64,000 bases of DNA, from assembly GCF_046614675.1 (NCBI RefSeq), contig NZ_JBKKJT010000003.1, positions 434,001-498,000 on the forward strand, in the 5' to 3' direction. Each line of letters begins with the position of its first letter. Position 1 is the first letter of the stretch. The position numbers and the translations under genes were made by a program. Positions 45,961 through 56,550 of the stretch are shown here, one piece after another. This stretch comes from Chryseobacterium cupriresistens. GTDB lineage: Bacteria > Bacteroidota > Bacteroidia > Flavobacteriales > Weeksellaceae. A model generated the notes under the pieces. It made no database searches and was not told the origin of the DNA. It saw only the letters and a program-made list of their open reading frames with translations.

Positions 45961-45996
45961 TTTTGAGCTGCGGAAATTATTCCGAGCTGCTCAAAA
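45961..45996. other. Nested inverted repeat, candidate transfer origin
   Basis: TTTTGAGC (45961-45968) pairs with GCTCAAAA (45989-45996), enclosing CGGAA/TTCCG (45971-45975/45980-45984). It lies 44 bp beyond the stop of the DUF3408 gene in a gene-free stretch (45750-46039). oriT is an inference from the position near mobilisation-type genes. Confidence 0.4.
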
Positions 45997-46039
45997 GATA
46001 AGTTGCTCCTTTCGGTGAAAGGATATTTAGCATACATGC

Positions 46040-46507
46040 TTAAAATAATGGTTTGTTTCTATCTTCATAAATCTTATAAATCAATTCTTCAAACTCCTTA
46101 AAATGATGTTCAATGATATTGTCCAGATAAGCATACATTGTCAGCCTGTCAATTTCAAGTCCGGCGATTAGCTTTAAGAATTTCTGATGGAATTCTGGAC
46201 GGATGTATACAGTCCTCCCTTTGCTTGCATTTTGTTTTGGAATTTTAAAGAAGGTTTCAAAATATTCCTTTTCCGTTAATCTCTGAGATTTTGACCGTCT
46301 GGTTCCACCCACAGATGATTTGCTTTTCCCAGGTTCAGCATTTATAGACGTATCCGGCTCCATGGCATGCTTTAAATAATCATCGTCGCTTACACGCCGA
46401 TGATCATCCAATTTTTGTCCCGTTTGGCCGGAGCTCTCAGTTAAGTTTTTCTTTTTCATAGGATCACCTGTTTCATTGTTATGATTAAATAGGTTTTTAT
46501 TTTCCAT
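46040..46507 (-). CDS. DUF3408-family mobilisation/conjugation protein
   Basis: 155 residues with a polar disordered N-terminal half (to about 85). The C-terminal ribbon-helix-helix-like DUF3408 domain is 'KGRTVYIRPEFHQKFLKLIA' then 'LTMYAYLDNIIEHHFKEFEE'. These proteins bind DNA at transfer origins of Bacteroidota conjugative and mobilisable elements. The single-copy gene stands apart from the relaxase at 57 kb. Confidence 0.85.
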   Translation of the reverse strand: MENKNLFNHNNETGDPMKKKNLTESSGQTGQKLDDHRRVSDDDYLKHAMEPDTSINAEPGKSKSSVGGTRRSKSQRLTEKEYFETFFKIPKQNASKGRTVYIRPEFHQKFLKLIAGLEIDRLTMYAYLDNIIEHHFKEFEELIYKIYEDRNKPLF

Positions 46508-46921
46508 AGGATATCAGATTAAGTATTTATCATCTTTTTTCTGTTAATTTAGTACCTTATGCATCATTATAAAGCCAGTCTACTATGCCGTTAGCATTTT
46601 TATAAAACTGCTAATTATCATTATATAAGCATACCAAATTGTAAAGTCATCATGTCAGCGTGTAATGATTTCATCTTCTTATGATTTTAATTTGTCAGCA
46701 ATATATAAAGCTATAAAGCCAGCGATATGACAAATTAAATACATGAATTCGGATATTAACGTATTGCTGTATTGATAGGTACTGTTTTTCCTTTTCTGTC
46801 CTAATATGACGAGCTATAAATCGGACCATTAAGAAACTAAAGGACAAATACAGCCACTATCCGCCATATTATCCAGTTTCATTGGACACTTTGCTATCTT
46901 CTGAAAAATAGATGAAGCAAA
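46508..46921. other. Intergenic region between the DUF3408 and Toprim genes
   Basis: 414 bp, divergent promoters expected. I see no strong repeat or gene. Confidence 0.5.
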
Positions 46922-47920
46922 ATGAACTGTAAGCAATTAAATTCCATAGGGCTGGAAGAAGTCCTCGTTTTTCTCGGACATCTTCCAACCCGACAAAATG
47001 AAAAAGAAGCATGGTATCTCAGTCCTTTTGGGCCTGAATCCAATGCCTCTTTTAAAGTTGACAGGCCGAAGAACCTCTGGTATCTCTTCTCACAAGGAAC
47101 AGGCGGTACCACGACCGATTTTATTCAGAAATATTTTAATATATCGGTAAAAGGAGCTTTAGAATGGGCATCCAAGCAAAATTTTTCTTCTTTTCACCAG
47201 CAAGCAAAACCTTTAAAATCTCATCCTAATTATCATATAGACAGGATTATGGATATTGCTCATCCTAATCTAATCTCTTATCTCTATGAAAGAGGTTTAA
47301 GTGGAAAAGTATATCCATTTATCAAAGAATTATGGTTTACCATCGAGAACAAACAACTTTATGCCGTAGGTTTTAAGAATAATTCTGAGGGTTGGGAGCT
47401 TAGAAACGCTTTCTACAAAGGGGCTTTACATAAAAAAGATATTACTGTCCTATCATTTCCAAAAGAAACCGAATCGGTCAGCAATAACAAAACCCAAAAG
47501 AATACAACTAATCAAAAAATAGCGGTTTTTGAAGGCTTTACAGATGCCCTGTCTTTTATCGAAATGCAAAAATCTTTCGAGGGAGATCTGCTGGTATTAA
47601 ATTCTACGGCAATGCTTCAAAAGGCTTTAGCGCTACTTGATTCGTACTTTGAGATAAGCCTGTTTTTGGATAATGATCCCGCAGGCAGAGAATGCGCACG
47701 GAAGATTCTAAAAGCTTATCCCCACGCCAAGGACTTTTCCCATGTTTATTCAGATCACAAAGATTTAAATGAGTATCTCATTGCAAAAAAGAAGCATCAT
47801 TCTCATGTGACAATCAATACACCGACAACAACGACAGCAAAAAACGAGCATATAGAAAAACAGAATGAGTGTAGAGAAGAAACAAACAGGATAAAGAAAA
47901 GGGTGCGCAGGAGAATGTAG
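46922..47920 (+). CDS. Primase-like Toprim-domain protein of the mobile element
   Basis: 332 residues. The N-terminal ~90 residues have the CHC2-primase layout ('YLSPFGPESNASFKVDRPKNLWYLF' then 'GGTTTDFIQ') but lack the zinc Cys set. The Toprim domain (about 200-300) has the catalytic Glu in 'FEGFTDALSF' and D-x-D in 'LFLDNDPAGRECARKI'. Such proteins are typical of Bacteroidota ICEs and mobilisable islands and probably prime or support element replication. Confidence 0.85.
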   Translation: MNCKQLNSIGLEEVLVFLGHLPTRQNEKEAWYLSPFGPESNASFKVDRPKNLWYLFSQGTGGTTTDFIQKYFNISVKGALEWASKQNFSSFHQQAKPLKSHPNYHIDRIMDIAHPNLISYLYERGLSGKVYPFIKELWFTIENKQLYAVGFKNNSEGWELRNAFYKGALHKKDITVLSFPKETESVSNNKTQKNTTNQKIAVFEGFTDALSFIEMQKSFEGDLLVLNSTAMLQKALALLDSYFEISLFLDNDPAGRECARKILKAYPHAKDFSHVYSDHKDLNEYLIAKKKHHSHVTINTPTTTTAKNEHIEKQNECREETNRIKKRVRRRM

Positions 47921-48288
47921 CACTGTGCTTTTTACAAACTGTCTGCAAAAGTTAGGAGCTCATTCGCAACTTTGAAAGTCCTTGCGTCCTAACAAAGTTG
48001 CTGATTCGCTCTACGAGGCTTTGGAGTAATATTTCAAGAATTGATAAAGTACCTTATTTTTTACATTGAACTTGATCTACAAGATTTTTTAAAAATAGAA
48101 TATTTTTATAACGATAAAAAACGACAAGTTCTGTCGTAATGGCAATATATTTTTGTCTCAAAAATTAAGATATATCTGTAAGTGTTTCATGATCAATACC
48201 AAATAAAAAAAACACGAAAAAATGGGGATTTTCCCATGTTGTTTAATACCAAATAATATTAAATTCGCGCAGAATTTTTAAAACATCT
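47921..48288 (+). promoter_or_regulatory. Promoter region of the T9SS/RHS operon
   Basis: A -7 box TATTTTTG lies at 48148-48155. A dyad ACGACA-n5-TGTCGT at 48121-48137 overlaps the expected -33 region and could be an operator. The leader has direct repeats AATACCAAATAA (48196-48207; 48247-48258) flanking a hairpin ATGGG-GATTTT-CCCAT. Another 9-bp inverted repeat GCAACTTTG/CAAAGTTGC is near 47970-47994, just after the Toprim gene. Confidence 0.5.
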
Positions 48289-49908
48289 ATGAGAAAACTT
48301 TATCTCGGTGCATTTACTTTATGTACGGTCTTGAGCTTAACCGCCCAAGAAGTGGTGTGGCAGAAAGACATCAAATCCTATACCCAGGATTTTTTGAGTC
48401 AGGTCACTACAACTATCGATCAACAGTACCTTATTACGGGAAGCTCTATTCAAAGCAAAAAGCAACAACCTTCAGTCAGTAAGCAAAACAACGGTTACGA
48501 TTTTCACCTTGTAAAGCTCAATCAGCAGGGACAAGAGGCCTGGGAAAAATATTTCTCAGGACAGAACCATGATTATTTATCAGCAACAGTTACTACGCAA
48601 GATGGCGGATTTTTTCTAGCAGGAACATCCTATTCTGGGAAAGGTCTTGATAAAAAAGAGGATTCCAAAGGAGGATCAGACGTCTGGCTGATCAGAATTA
48701 ATGAATTTGGTGATGAATTATGGCAAAAGACACTCGGAAGTTCTTCCGATGAAGAAGCAAGATCTGTTATTCAAACAACAGATTTAGGATTCTTTGTGGC
48801 CGGTAATGTACAGCATTCTTCAAAAGGTTATGGTTCCAAAGACGTCTGGATTATCAGACTGGATAAAAACGGAAAAGAACTTTCCCAGTTAATTTTAGGT
48901 GGAAAAGGCTTAGACGAAGTAGAAAAGATGATTCCAACGAAAGATGGCGGAGCATTACTTGGTATTTACTCAAGAAGCTCCGAGGTTCGTGCTTCGGTAT
49001 CTGATGCAGGTAATCATTCACTCAGCAAACAGCAGTCTGCTACTTCAAAAGCAATTAACCAGATGTCAAAATCCAGCAGCAATTATGGTGAGGGTGATTA
49101 CTGGATCGTGAAATTGGACAAAAACGGAAAAGTTGAATGGGAAAAGAATTTTGGAGGAAAAGGTGATGATCATCTGAGAACCCTGGCGTTAACTTCAACT
49201 GGTTTTATCATTGGTGGAGAATCCAGATCAGAAAGATCAGGAAACAAAACTGTCGGATTGGAAGAAGGAACAGACTTATGGCTGATTTCCTTGAATGAAA
49301 GAGGCGAAGAGCAATGGCAAAAATCTTACAATTTCAAAAATCGTGATATTCTGATGAGTATGAGCGTTCTTCATTCGGTAGATGATAAATCTTCCAAAGG
49401 AATTTTATTAGGAGGTTATACTCAAGCCGAAGGAAGAGTAGAAACCGATGATGAAACCTTCTGGATGCTCTATTTGGATCAGAACGGAAATGAGCAGTGG
49501 AGAAAACACGTCAAAGGAGAATCCAGACAAAAAGAAGAAAGACTTTCTGATTTAAAGCTGAACAGAGACGGATCAATTATTTTGGCCGGAACCAGCGCAG
49601 AAGAACTGGGTAAAGAAAACTGGAAGATTGTCAAGTTAGGAGATAAACAGGTTGATCAGCTGATTGAAAAATACGATATCAAAATCTATCCAAATCCTGT
49701 TTCTGATTATACTTACGTAGAAATCGGATTTGATTTTAAAGATGCAGATATTCTGTTGTATGATATGAGTGGAAGACAGCTTCAGAGTATTAAAACTAAG
49801 AACAGAGTGACTAAGATTAATACACAGGCTTTGGTTCAGGGAGCTTATCTGGTGACGATAAAAACGGATAACAACAAAACGGCGAATGCTAAATTAATTA
49901 AGAAATAA
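48289..49908 (+). CDS. Exported T9SS-cargo protein with beta-propeller-like repeats
   Basis: 539 residues. Signal peptide (MRKLYLGAFTLCTVLSLTAQ), then repeated blades of the form 'DVWLIRINEFGDELWQKTLG' through about residue 440, then the type A T9SS sorting domain (about 455-539; 'IYPNPVSDYTYVEI', ending 'ANAKLIKK'). It should be secreted and surface-attached by the gliding-type secretion system. It is the first gene of an operon with two RHS/YD-type proteins (gap 6 bases), so it may present them on the cell surface. Confidence 0.85.
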   Translation: MRKLYLGAFTLCTVLSLTAQEVVWQKDIKSYTQDFLSQVTTTIDQQYLITGSSIQSKKQQPSVSKQNNGYDFHLVKLNQQGQEAWEKYFSGQNHDYLSATVTTQDGGFFLAGTSYSGKGLDKKEDSKGGSDVWLIRINEFGDELWQKTLGSSSDEEARSVIQTTDLGFFVAGNVQHSSKGYGSKDVWIIRLDKNGKELSQLILGGKGLDEVEKMIPTKDGGALLGIYSRSSEVRASVSDAGNHSLSKQQSATSKAINQMSKSSSNYGEGDYWIVKLDKNGKVEWEKNFGGKGDDHLRTLALTSTGFIIGGESRSERSGNKTVGLEEGTDLWLISLNERGEEQWQKSYNFKNRDILMSMSVLHSVDDKSSKGILLGGYTQAEGRVETDDETFWMLYLDQNGNEQWRKHVKGESRQKEERLSDLKLNRDGSIILAGTSAEELGKENWKIVKLGDKQVDQLIEKYDIKIYPNPVSDYTYVEIGFDFKDADILLYDMSGRQLQSIKTKNRVTKINTQALVQGAYLVTIKTDNNKTANAKLIKK

Positions 49909-49914
49909 AACAAA

Positions 49915-52900
49915 ATGAAGAAAACAATAATGCTGTTGGGAACATTATCAGCAATGCATTTATTGGGACAATCTGGGGTTGCTCCAACAAATAAATTTGC
50001 AATAACGGTAAAGAGTCCAGATGTTAGCCAGCTCTCTAAATTTATAGATATTCCTAATGCAACATCCACGGGAACTATAGGAGTAGATATACCAATCTAC
50101 ACAATAAATGTAGATGGTTATACATTACCCATTGAATTAAAAAACCATGCTTCGGGCGTAAAAGTGAGGGAGGTTGCCACTAAAGTTGGCTTGGGCTGGT
50201 CTTTAAGTATAGGAGGGGTTTCTCTGTCCAAACAGATATTTGGAGCTGATGACCGTGGCTGGATTCCCTATATAAACCCGGTTTCATTTAAACCTAATGA
50301 GGTTGAAGACGATAATGGTCTAGCGGCCAATGTTACGGGATTTAATGCAAATAATCCAGATATACCAGGTAAAAAACATGACACCCAACCCGATATCTTC
50401 TCGTATTCTATTGGAAAATTTTCGGGGGAGTTTTATCTGAGCAGTACGGGTCAGGTCATCCAGGTTCCTTATAATAATATCAAAATAGTTTTGAATGGTG
50501 TACTATTTGAAATAACAGATGATCAGGGAATTATCTATTATTTTTCACCTTCGAATCAAACCAGAACACTCGGAGGTTCAATACCTACAGATGATGACTA
50601 TTTGTTATCGATGACTGATTATAAGATAGATAAAATTAAATTTCCATCGGGGAAAGAAATCAACTTTTCCTATATTAAAACTGATTATTATAAATATATA
50701 AGTAATCTTACTAAAAGGTATGAGATTAGCAAAGACTGTCAATACTCCACAATGAGTTCAGTGTATAGAGAATTTCTGAGCACAACAGAAGTTTTTGACG
50801 AAGAATCAATAGAGAGTATAAAAGTTGGAAATGAAAAAGTGGAGTTCACTTATTCTGGTAGCAGGCAGGATTTGAACAATGGTCTTTCTCTGGATAAAAT
50901 TTCTGTAAAGAATGGTAACCAACAGGTATTAGCTTTTAATTTAATTAAAGATTATTTTAACAGTGCCGAAGTAATAGCTAATGACGCTACCACTGCCAAA
51001 AGACTTAAACTAAAAGAGGTTGTTAATTTAAATGATGGTTCAAAGTATAAGTTAACCTATAATGAGGAAAAGAGTTTGCCAAATAGACTCTCTGATGCGA
51101 CAGATCACTTTGGTTTTTCAAACGGTAAGGGTTCTATTACCGGAATACCTTTTACACGATTTGCGGGGAAAAATTATGGAGAAAATATTGATAAAGAACA
51201 ACATCTTGATTATGCCATATCGGGTAGTTTAAAGAAAATTCAGTACCCTACTGGAGGGAGTATGGAAATTGAATATGAAGGCGATGATTACTATATATCG
51301 AGACAGCAGACAACTTTTGAACCAAAGAGCGCGATGGTTGATGAAGATGTTGCTCCTTATTATGAGTTTTCAATTGCCGGACATAAAATTGTTGGATCTG
51401 ATAGCAATACGGTAACCTTTACTTCTTACTTTTCCAGCCCTGTAAACCCGGATAATTCGACCCCTGATCTACCTGTGAAATCTTATTTTGAGGGGCAAAT
51501 TCTGGATACGAATAATAACATTCTGAGCAATTTTATATTTACCGGATCACTACCTGTTCCAGTACCAAGAAGGGATGCCTATAGGTTAAGAATTATGAAA
51601 GTTAATTTGCATGGCGAGCCGCCGCATATCAATCTGGAAGATTATTCTGCAACATTCGGCCTGAGCTGGACAGAAGAAATAACAACAAACACTATTGGAA
51701 ACTATAAAACAGGAGGCTTAAGAGTAAAAAAAATTACCAAAAAGGATGAAAATAATGCTGTTGCGCAGAGTGTTGAATATAATTATAATGATGATCAGGG
51801 GAAATCTACAGGAAACTATGTGGGTGACCCCGTAAATTATATTTACACTGCGCCTATATCAGCAGATCCAAATAGTCAGATTTGTCAGATAACGATGATT
51901 GGTAACAATGGCAGTTTCAATTCAAGTACAGTTAATGGAAAGCCAATAGTTTATGACAGGGTGCAGACAAAATTTGTCGGAAATCAAGATAGTTATAAAG
52001 TTGTGGATACATATTCCAATATTAGAGGGCAAAATCCAATTGTGGTTAATCCTACTATGTTTACCTATTTTGATGGGAAATATAATCTAGGTCAGATCAA
52101 AAAGAAAGAATATTTTAACTCATCAGACCAATTAGTTAAAAGTACTGATTTTGTATATGAAAATGATTATTATTTTAATAAATTTTCAAATGACTATAAT
52201 CCTGCCGAGCCTTCTTTAGTAATTAAGCCTTATTCTCTTTTAATAAATGGTTATCACCTGTTTATTGCTGTTGGTTCACCTTACCCGCCAAGCTATAGAG
52301 CATATTATAATGTCGAACGTTATACAATCTCTTCTGCTTGGGTAAAACAAAAAAGCATCATATCAAAGACCTATTTCAATAATCAGCAATTGTCGGAGCG
52401 AACTGACTATTTTTATGATTCGAACTATAAACACTTAAGCCCTATCAGGGAAAAAGTAACATATTCGGATAATAGTTTAAGAGAAACATTATATGCTTAT
52501 GCCCATGAGAAAAACAACCAATTGTTGATATCTAAAAATATGATAGGTATCCCCTTGGTTAACAATACACGACAGACAACAAACGGAATTACCAAGGTCA
52601 TGTCAAGAGAAGAAACGTTTTATCCAACGGCTCTGCCACATGCAGTAACCGGAAATTTAGCACTGCCCCTATCTGAATATTCCAATGATTCATTAAGCCC
52701 TACTGTTGCCTCTAAGGAAATAACCTATGAAAAATATGATGATAAAGGAAATATTCTTCAGTACAGGGAGAAAGATGGTACACCTGTAAGTATTGTGTGG
52801 GGGTATAACCAGACCCAGCCGATTGCAAAAGTTGTTGGTTCTACTTATAGCCAAATAGAAGGCTCTATCAGTACTATAGTGACCAAATCCAACGAAGATG

Positions 52901-53151
52901 CCGCTGATCCAACTAAAGAAGGTGAATTATTGCAGGCCCTTGATGCATTTCAGCCTATAGGTATGGTAACCAAATATACTTATGATCCTTTGGTGGGAGT
53001 AACCACCATCACACCACCATCAGGAGTTAGAGAGCTGTATATTTATGACAGTTCAAACCGATTGAAGCAGATTCAGGTAAGGGAAAGAGACAACGCCGGA
53101 ACCTTTAGTTATAAGGTGGTTAAAGAATTCAAGTACAACTATAAGCCGTAA
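49915..53151 (+). CDS. RHS/YD-repeat companion protein with signal peptide
   Basis: 1078 residues; signal peptide (MKKTIMLLGTLSAMHLLGQ), an N-terminal beta domain ('GTIGVDIPIYTINVDGYTLP', 'KVGLGWSLSIGG') like SpvB/TcdB-type sheath starts, then YD-like repeats ('YTYDPLVGVTTITPPSG'). It lacks a core domain or toxin tip and lies immediately upstream of the DUF6443 protein, so the two probably build one shell, like B and C parts of a Tc/RHS cage. Confidence 0.7.
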   Translation: MKKTIMLLGTLSAMHLLGQSGVAPTNKFAITVKSPDVSQLSKFIDIPNATSTGTIGVDIPIYTINVDGYTLPIELKNHASGVKVREVATKVGLGWSLSIGGVSLSKQIFGADDRGWIPYINPVSFKPNEVEDDNGLAANVTGFNANNPDIPGKKHDTQPDIFSYSIGKFSGEFYLSSTGQVIQVPYNNIKIVLNGVLFEITDDQGIIYYFSPSNQTRTLGGSIPTDDDYLLSMTDYKIDKIKFPSGKEINFSYIKTDYYKYISNLTKRYEISKDCQYSTMSSVYREFLSTTEVFDEESIESIKVGNEKVEFTYSGSRQDLNNGLSLDKISVKNGNQQVLAFNLIKDYFNSAEVIANDATTAKRLKLKEVVNLNDGSKYKLTYNEEKSLPNRLSDATDHFGFSNGKGSITGIPFTRFAGKNYGENIDKEQHLDYAISGSLKKIQYPTGGSMEIEYEGDDYYISRQQTTFEPKSAMVDEDVAPYYEFSIAGHKIVGSDSNTVTFTSYFSSPVNPDNSTPDLPVKSYFEGQILDTNNNILSNFIFTGSLPVPVPRRDAYRLRIMKVNLHGEPPHINLEDYSATFGLSWTEEITTNTIGNYKTGGLRVKKITKKDENNAVAQSVEYNYNDDQGKSTGNYVGDPVNYIYTAPISADPNSQICQITMIGNNGSFNSSTVNGKPIVYDRVQTKFVGNQDSYKVVDTYSNIRGQNPIVVNPTMFTYFDGKYNLGQIKKKEYFNSSDQLVKSTDFVYENDYYFNKFSNDYNPAEPSLVIKPYSLLINGYHLFIAVGSPYPPSYRAYYNVERYTISSAWVKQKSIISKTYFNNQQLSERTDYFYDSNYKHLSPIREKVTYSDNSLRETLYAYAHEKNNQLLISKNMIGIPLVNNTRQTTNGITKVMSREETFYPTALPHAVTGNLALPLSEYSNDSLSPTVASKEITYEKYDDKGNILQYREKDGTPVSIVWGYNQTQPIAKVVGSTYSQIEGSISTIVTKSNEDAADPTKEGELLQALDAFQPIGMVTKYTYDPLVGVTTITPPSGVRELYIYDSSNRLKQIQVRERDNAGTFSYKVVKEFKYNYKP

Positions 53152-53157
53152 TGCATC

Positions 53158-56100
53158 ATGAAAAGAATAAAATTATTAGGTCTGCTGTTTACAGCGCTAA
53201 CAACCTATGCACAAAGTACGACAGAAAACTATATACAATCCAAAACCTGTTTAAATGGTGATTGCAGTAAGAAAACGGAAACCATCACCTATTTTGACGG
53301 ATTGGGAAGGCCAAAACAGATCATTAGCGTAAAAGTAACCACTACCGGAAAGGATCTGGTGACGCCCATTACCTATGATGGGTTTGGAAGAAAGGATAAG
53401 GATATCCTTCCTGTCCCGGCTAATACCCTCAATTCAGCAATCCATACCGGAATTGTGAATGAGAGTACGGCTAATTCTTATTATGGAGCGGCCAATGCCT
53501 ACACAGAAAAGCAGATAGAAAATTCTCCATTGGACAGGATACTGCAAGTGGCCCAGCCAGGTGATCCCTGGAAGATGAGCAGCGGCCATACCCAGAAATT
53601 TAAGTATGAAACAAACCTGGGAAGTGAGGTCAAGAAATTTATCACCACTACAACTACCAGTACGGTCGGAACGGATAATAAAACCGTTTCCTCTTTATCG
53701 ATAGTACCGGGAAGTGAATTTTATACTGCAAAGACATTATACAAAAATACGGTAACTGATGAAGACGGAACTCCTGTAACAGAGTTCCAGAACGGACGTG
53801 GCGAGACGTTGTTGGTACGCCGGAATGATGGGATACAAAATATTGACACTTATTATGTCTACAATGAATACGGGCAAAAAGCATTTGTGATTCCTGCGCT
53901 GGCAGTAAAGAAAATTGAGGAGAATAACAATGTTGTTACTACTGAGATTATAAACAGCCTTTGCTACCAGTACCGCTACGATGGTCAGGATAGGCAGGTG
54001 GAAAAAAGACTACCGGGAAGGGACGATTGGGAATCTGTAGTGTATGATGCTGCCGACCGCCCCGTGCTTACTCAAGATGTAAACCTTAAAAATAAAGGAC
54101 AATGGCTGTTGACCAAATATGATGTCTTTGGTCGCGTTGCCTATACCGGACTTATTGATGGAGGAAGCCGCGCAGACCTACAAGGACAAATCAAGAACCT
54201 TGTTATTAGCGAAACACCTACTGCCACAGGTTTCAGCAAAAATGGGTTTATGGTTTATTATACCAACACTCTTTTTACTAATTTTCAGACGCTTCTTTCC
54301 GTTAATTATTATGATTCTTATCCAAGGGATACTAAAGAGTTTCCGCCCTCAAAAATTCTTGAGCAGTACGTTATAAATGATGATAAGGCTCTCAATGGAG
54401 GTGTTACAACCCAAGGTCTTCCCACAGCGTCATATGTTAAAAATATTGAGGATGACAACTGGACCAAAACCTATTTCTATTACAATACCAAAGGCGGAAA
54501 AGTTGCGGAGAAAAGCTGGAATCATTTAGGAGGTTATACCAAAAAGGAATTCAAGCTTGATTTCACAGGTGCTGTAGATGAAAGCTATACCTATCATAAG
54601 AAAGGAAGTTCAGATGCTGAAGTGGTGATCAAAGAAAGTTTTGTGTATGATGATCAAAAAAGACTGCTGAAACATTATCATAAGGTGAACAGCCAACCAG
54701 AAGAACTGTTGGCAGAAAACACCTACAATGATCTTGGACAGCTTGTGAATAAAAAGACTGGGAATACCACCGGTACCCCTTTGCAGTCTATAGACCAGAG
54801 CTACAATATCAGAGGATGGATTACGAAAGTGAATGATCCTGCGAATTTAAACGGGAAGCTCTTTGCCTATGAGATCAAATACCATAATCCTGTGTACTCC
54901 ACTGTTTCTACAGGAAAATATAATGGGAATATTGCAGAAATAGACTGGCAGGCAGCTGATGGCAGACCATTTAGCAGGTATAATTATCAGTACGATGTAT
55001 TAAACAGGTTAAAAAACGGGATCTATTCTGAACCCAATACCACCGTTCCACAGAATAATTACTACAATGAAGCCCTAACCTATGATGTAAATGGAAATAT
55101 CCAGACTTTAAAGAGAAACAGACAATTAGAGGGAGTCGGAGTGCTACAGATGGATAACCTTAGCTATGTTTATTCAGGCAACAGGCTTACAACAGTAAGT
55201 GATGCTTCGGGAAATTATGCAGGTTATCCCAGCACTTCCGGAAATCCTTTTACATACGACAGTAACGGGAATATGACAAGCCATTTAGATAAAGGCATGT
55301 TACAGATTGATTATAATTACCTCAATCTTCCCAACTTTATAAAATTTGACAAACAATACGTCTCTCATGATTGGCTGAATACCTTTTATGTCAATACAAA
55401 ATACCTATATAATGCAAACGGGATTAAGTTGGCTAAAATCCATACCTATGGCTCAGGAAGAACCAATTTAGAAACCATTGAGAAAACAGACTATTTGGAC
55501 GGATTTCAGTATGCCAATGATGTACTAAGTTTCGTACCTACTTCAGAAGGGTACTTTGATTTCGTTCAGAATAAGTATATTTACAATTATACAGATCAGT
55601 TGGGGAATATCAGACTGGCGTATTATAAGGATGCTTCTGGAAACCTGAAAGTGGATAGAACTACCCATTTTTATCCCTTCGGATTGGAGTTTGGAGGAGA
55701 ATTAAATATTGTTAATTCAATAACTCCAAACTATACATATTCCACACAAGGACAGGAGAAACAATCGGAAACAGGCTGGAGTTCTTATAGATGGAGGAAC
55801 TATGATGCTGCGATGGGAAGGTTCTTTAATGTTGATCCATTAAGTGAAAAGTATAACACCTGGTCAACTTATGCTTTCAGTGGAAACAGAGTTGTTGATG
55901 CAAGAGAATTGGAAGGATTAGAGCCTATGGAAATAAATAAAACTACTAAAAACTTAGTTATTGTAACTCAAGGATGGGTAGGGAATCCACCTAATGGGGC
56001 AACACAAGCTCAAAATTTTGTTAAAACAAATAAGGATGGAGGAATAGATTATGATGGTATAGGAATTATTAATAATCTGAATAGCAAAACAACACAAGTA

Positions 56101-56550
56101 GGTATCTTTGCCTCTTCAAAAGGGGAAAATACTAAAAATGATATTTTATCATCAATTCAAAGTTTTAGGAAACAGAGTCCGAACGGTAAATTAATTATGG
56201 TTGGACATAGTATGGGAGCTGACAATGAGGTTGAACTTGTAAATGAACATCCTAATATCAAAGTTGATTTGTTATTTACATTAGATATAGCTGATGATCC
56301 AAGAGCTGGGATAGATGATGATAACATACCATCTAATGTTAAGACTGCTGTTAATTATTATAATAAAAATGATGGATTCATGCATTCTGGGATAGGTGGA
56401 GAAGATATCGAAATTAATGATCCTTCAAAGACCAAAGGAATAAATGTACCTGTAAGTGCAGCTCATACACAAATTGATAATAAATATCGCTATAATGCAT
56501 ACAATGCTGTAGTAAAAGAGTTAAATACAAAAGAAAAAAAGAAACCATGA
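53158..56550 (+). CDS. DUF6443/RHS polymorphic toxin with a lipase-like C-terminal tip
   Basis: 1130 residues. Signal peptide, DUF6443 domain (about 20-160; 'TYFDGLGRPKQIISVKV'), YD repeats, and the RHS-associated core ('YNYTDQLGNIRLAYY' ... 'RNYDAAMGRFFNVDPL', about 800-915). After the core, a ~200-residue variable tip from about 925 carries G-H-S-M-G with nucleophile Ser1018 ('IMVGHSMGADNEVEL'), as in alpha/beta-hydrolase lipases; Asp and His partners are not certain. The tip is more AT-rich than the body. Its stop overlaps a small membrane protein gene, the expected immunity gene. Confidence 0.85.
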   Translation: MKRIKLLGLLFTALTTYAQSTTENYIQSKTCLNGDCSKKTETITYFDGLGRPKQIISVKVTTTGKDLVTPITYDGFGRKDKDILPVPANTLNSAIHTGIVNESTANSYYGAANAYTEKQIENSPLDRILQVAQPGDPWKMSSGHTQKFKYETNLGSEVKKFITTTTTSTVGTDNKTVSSLSIVPGSEFYTAKTLYKNTVTDEDGTPVTEFQNGRGETLLVRRNDGIQNIDTYYVYNEYGQKAFVIPALAVKKIEENNNVVTTEIINSLCYQYRYDGQDRQVEKRLPGRDDWESVVYDAADRPVLTQDVNLKNKGQWLLTKYDVFGRVAYTGLIDGGSRADLQGQIKNLVISETPTATGFSKNGFMVYYTNTLFTNFQTLLSVNYYDSYPRDTKEFPPSKILEQYVINDDKALNGGVTTQGLPTASYVKNIEDDNWTKTYFYYNTKGGKVAEKSWNHLGGYTKKEFKLDFTGAVDESYTYHKKGSSDAEVVIKESFVYDDQKRLLKHYHKVNSQPEELLAENTYNDLGQLVNKKTGNTTGTPLQSIDQSYNIRGWITKVNDPANLNGKLFAYEIKYHNPVYSTVSTGKYNGNIAEIDWQAADGRPFSRYNYQYDVLNRLKNGIYSEPNTTVPQNNYYNEALTYDVNGNIQTLKRNRQLEGVGVLQMDNLSYVYSGNRLTTVSDASGNYAGYPSTSGNPFTYDSNGNMTSHLDKGMLQIDYNYLNLPNFIKFDKQYVSHDWLNTFYVNTKYLYNANGIKLAKIHTYGSGRTNLETIEKTDYLDGFQYANDVLSFVPTSEGYFDFVQNKYIYNYTDQLGNIRLAYYKDASGNLKVDRTTHFYPFGLEFGGELNIVNSITPNYTYSTQGQEKQSETGWSSYRWRNYDAAMGRFFNVDPLSEKYNTWSTYAFSGNRVVDARELEGLEPMEINKTTKNLVIVTQGWVGNPPNGATQAQNFVKTNKDGGIDYDGIGIINNLNSKTTQVGIFASSKGENTKNDILSSIQSFRKQSPNGKLIMVGHSMGADNEVELVNEHPNIKVDLLFTLDIADDPRAGIDDDNIPSNVKTAVNYYNKNDGFMHSGIGGEDIEINDPSKTKGINVPVSAAHTQIDNKYRYNAYNAVVKELNTKEKKKP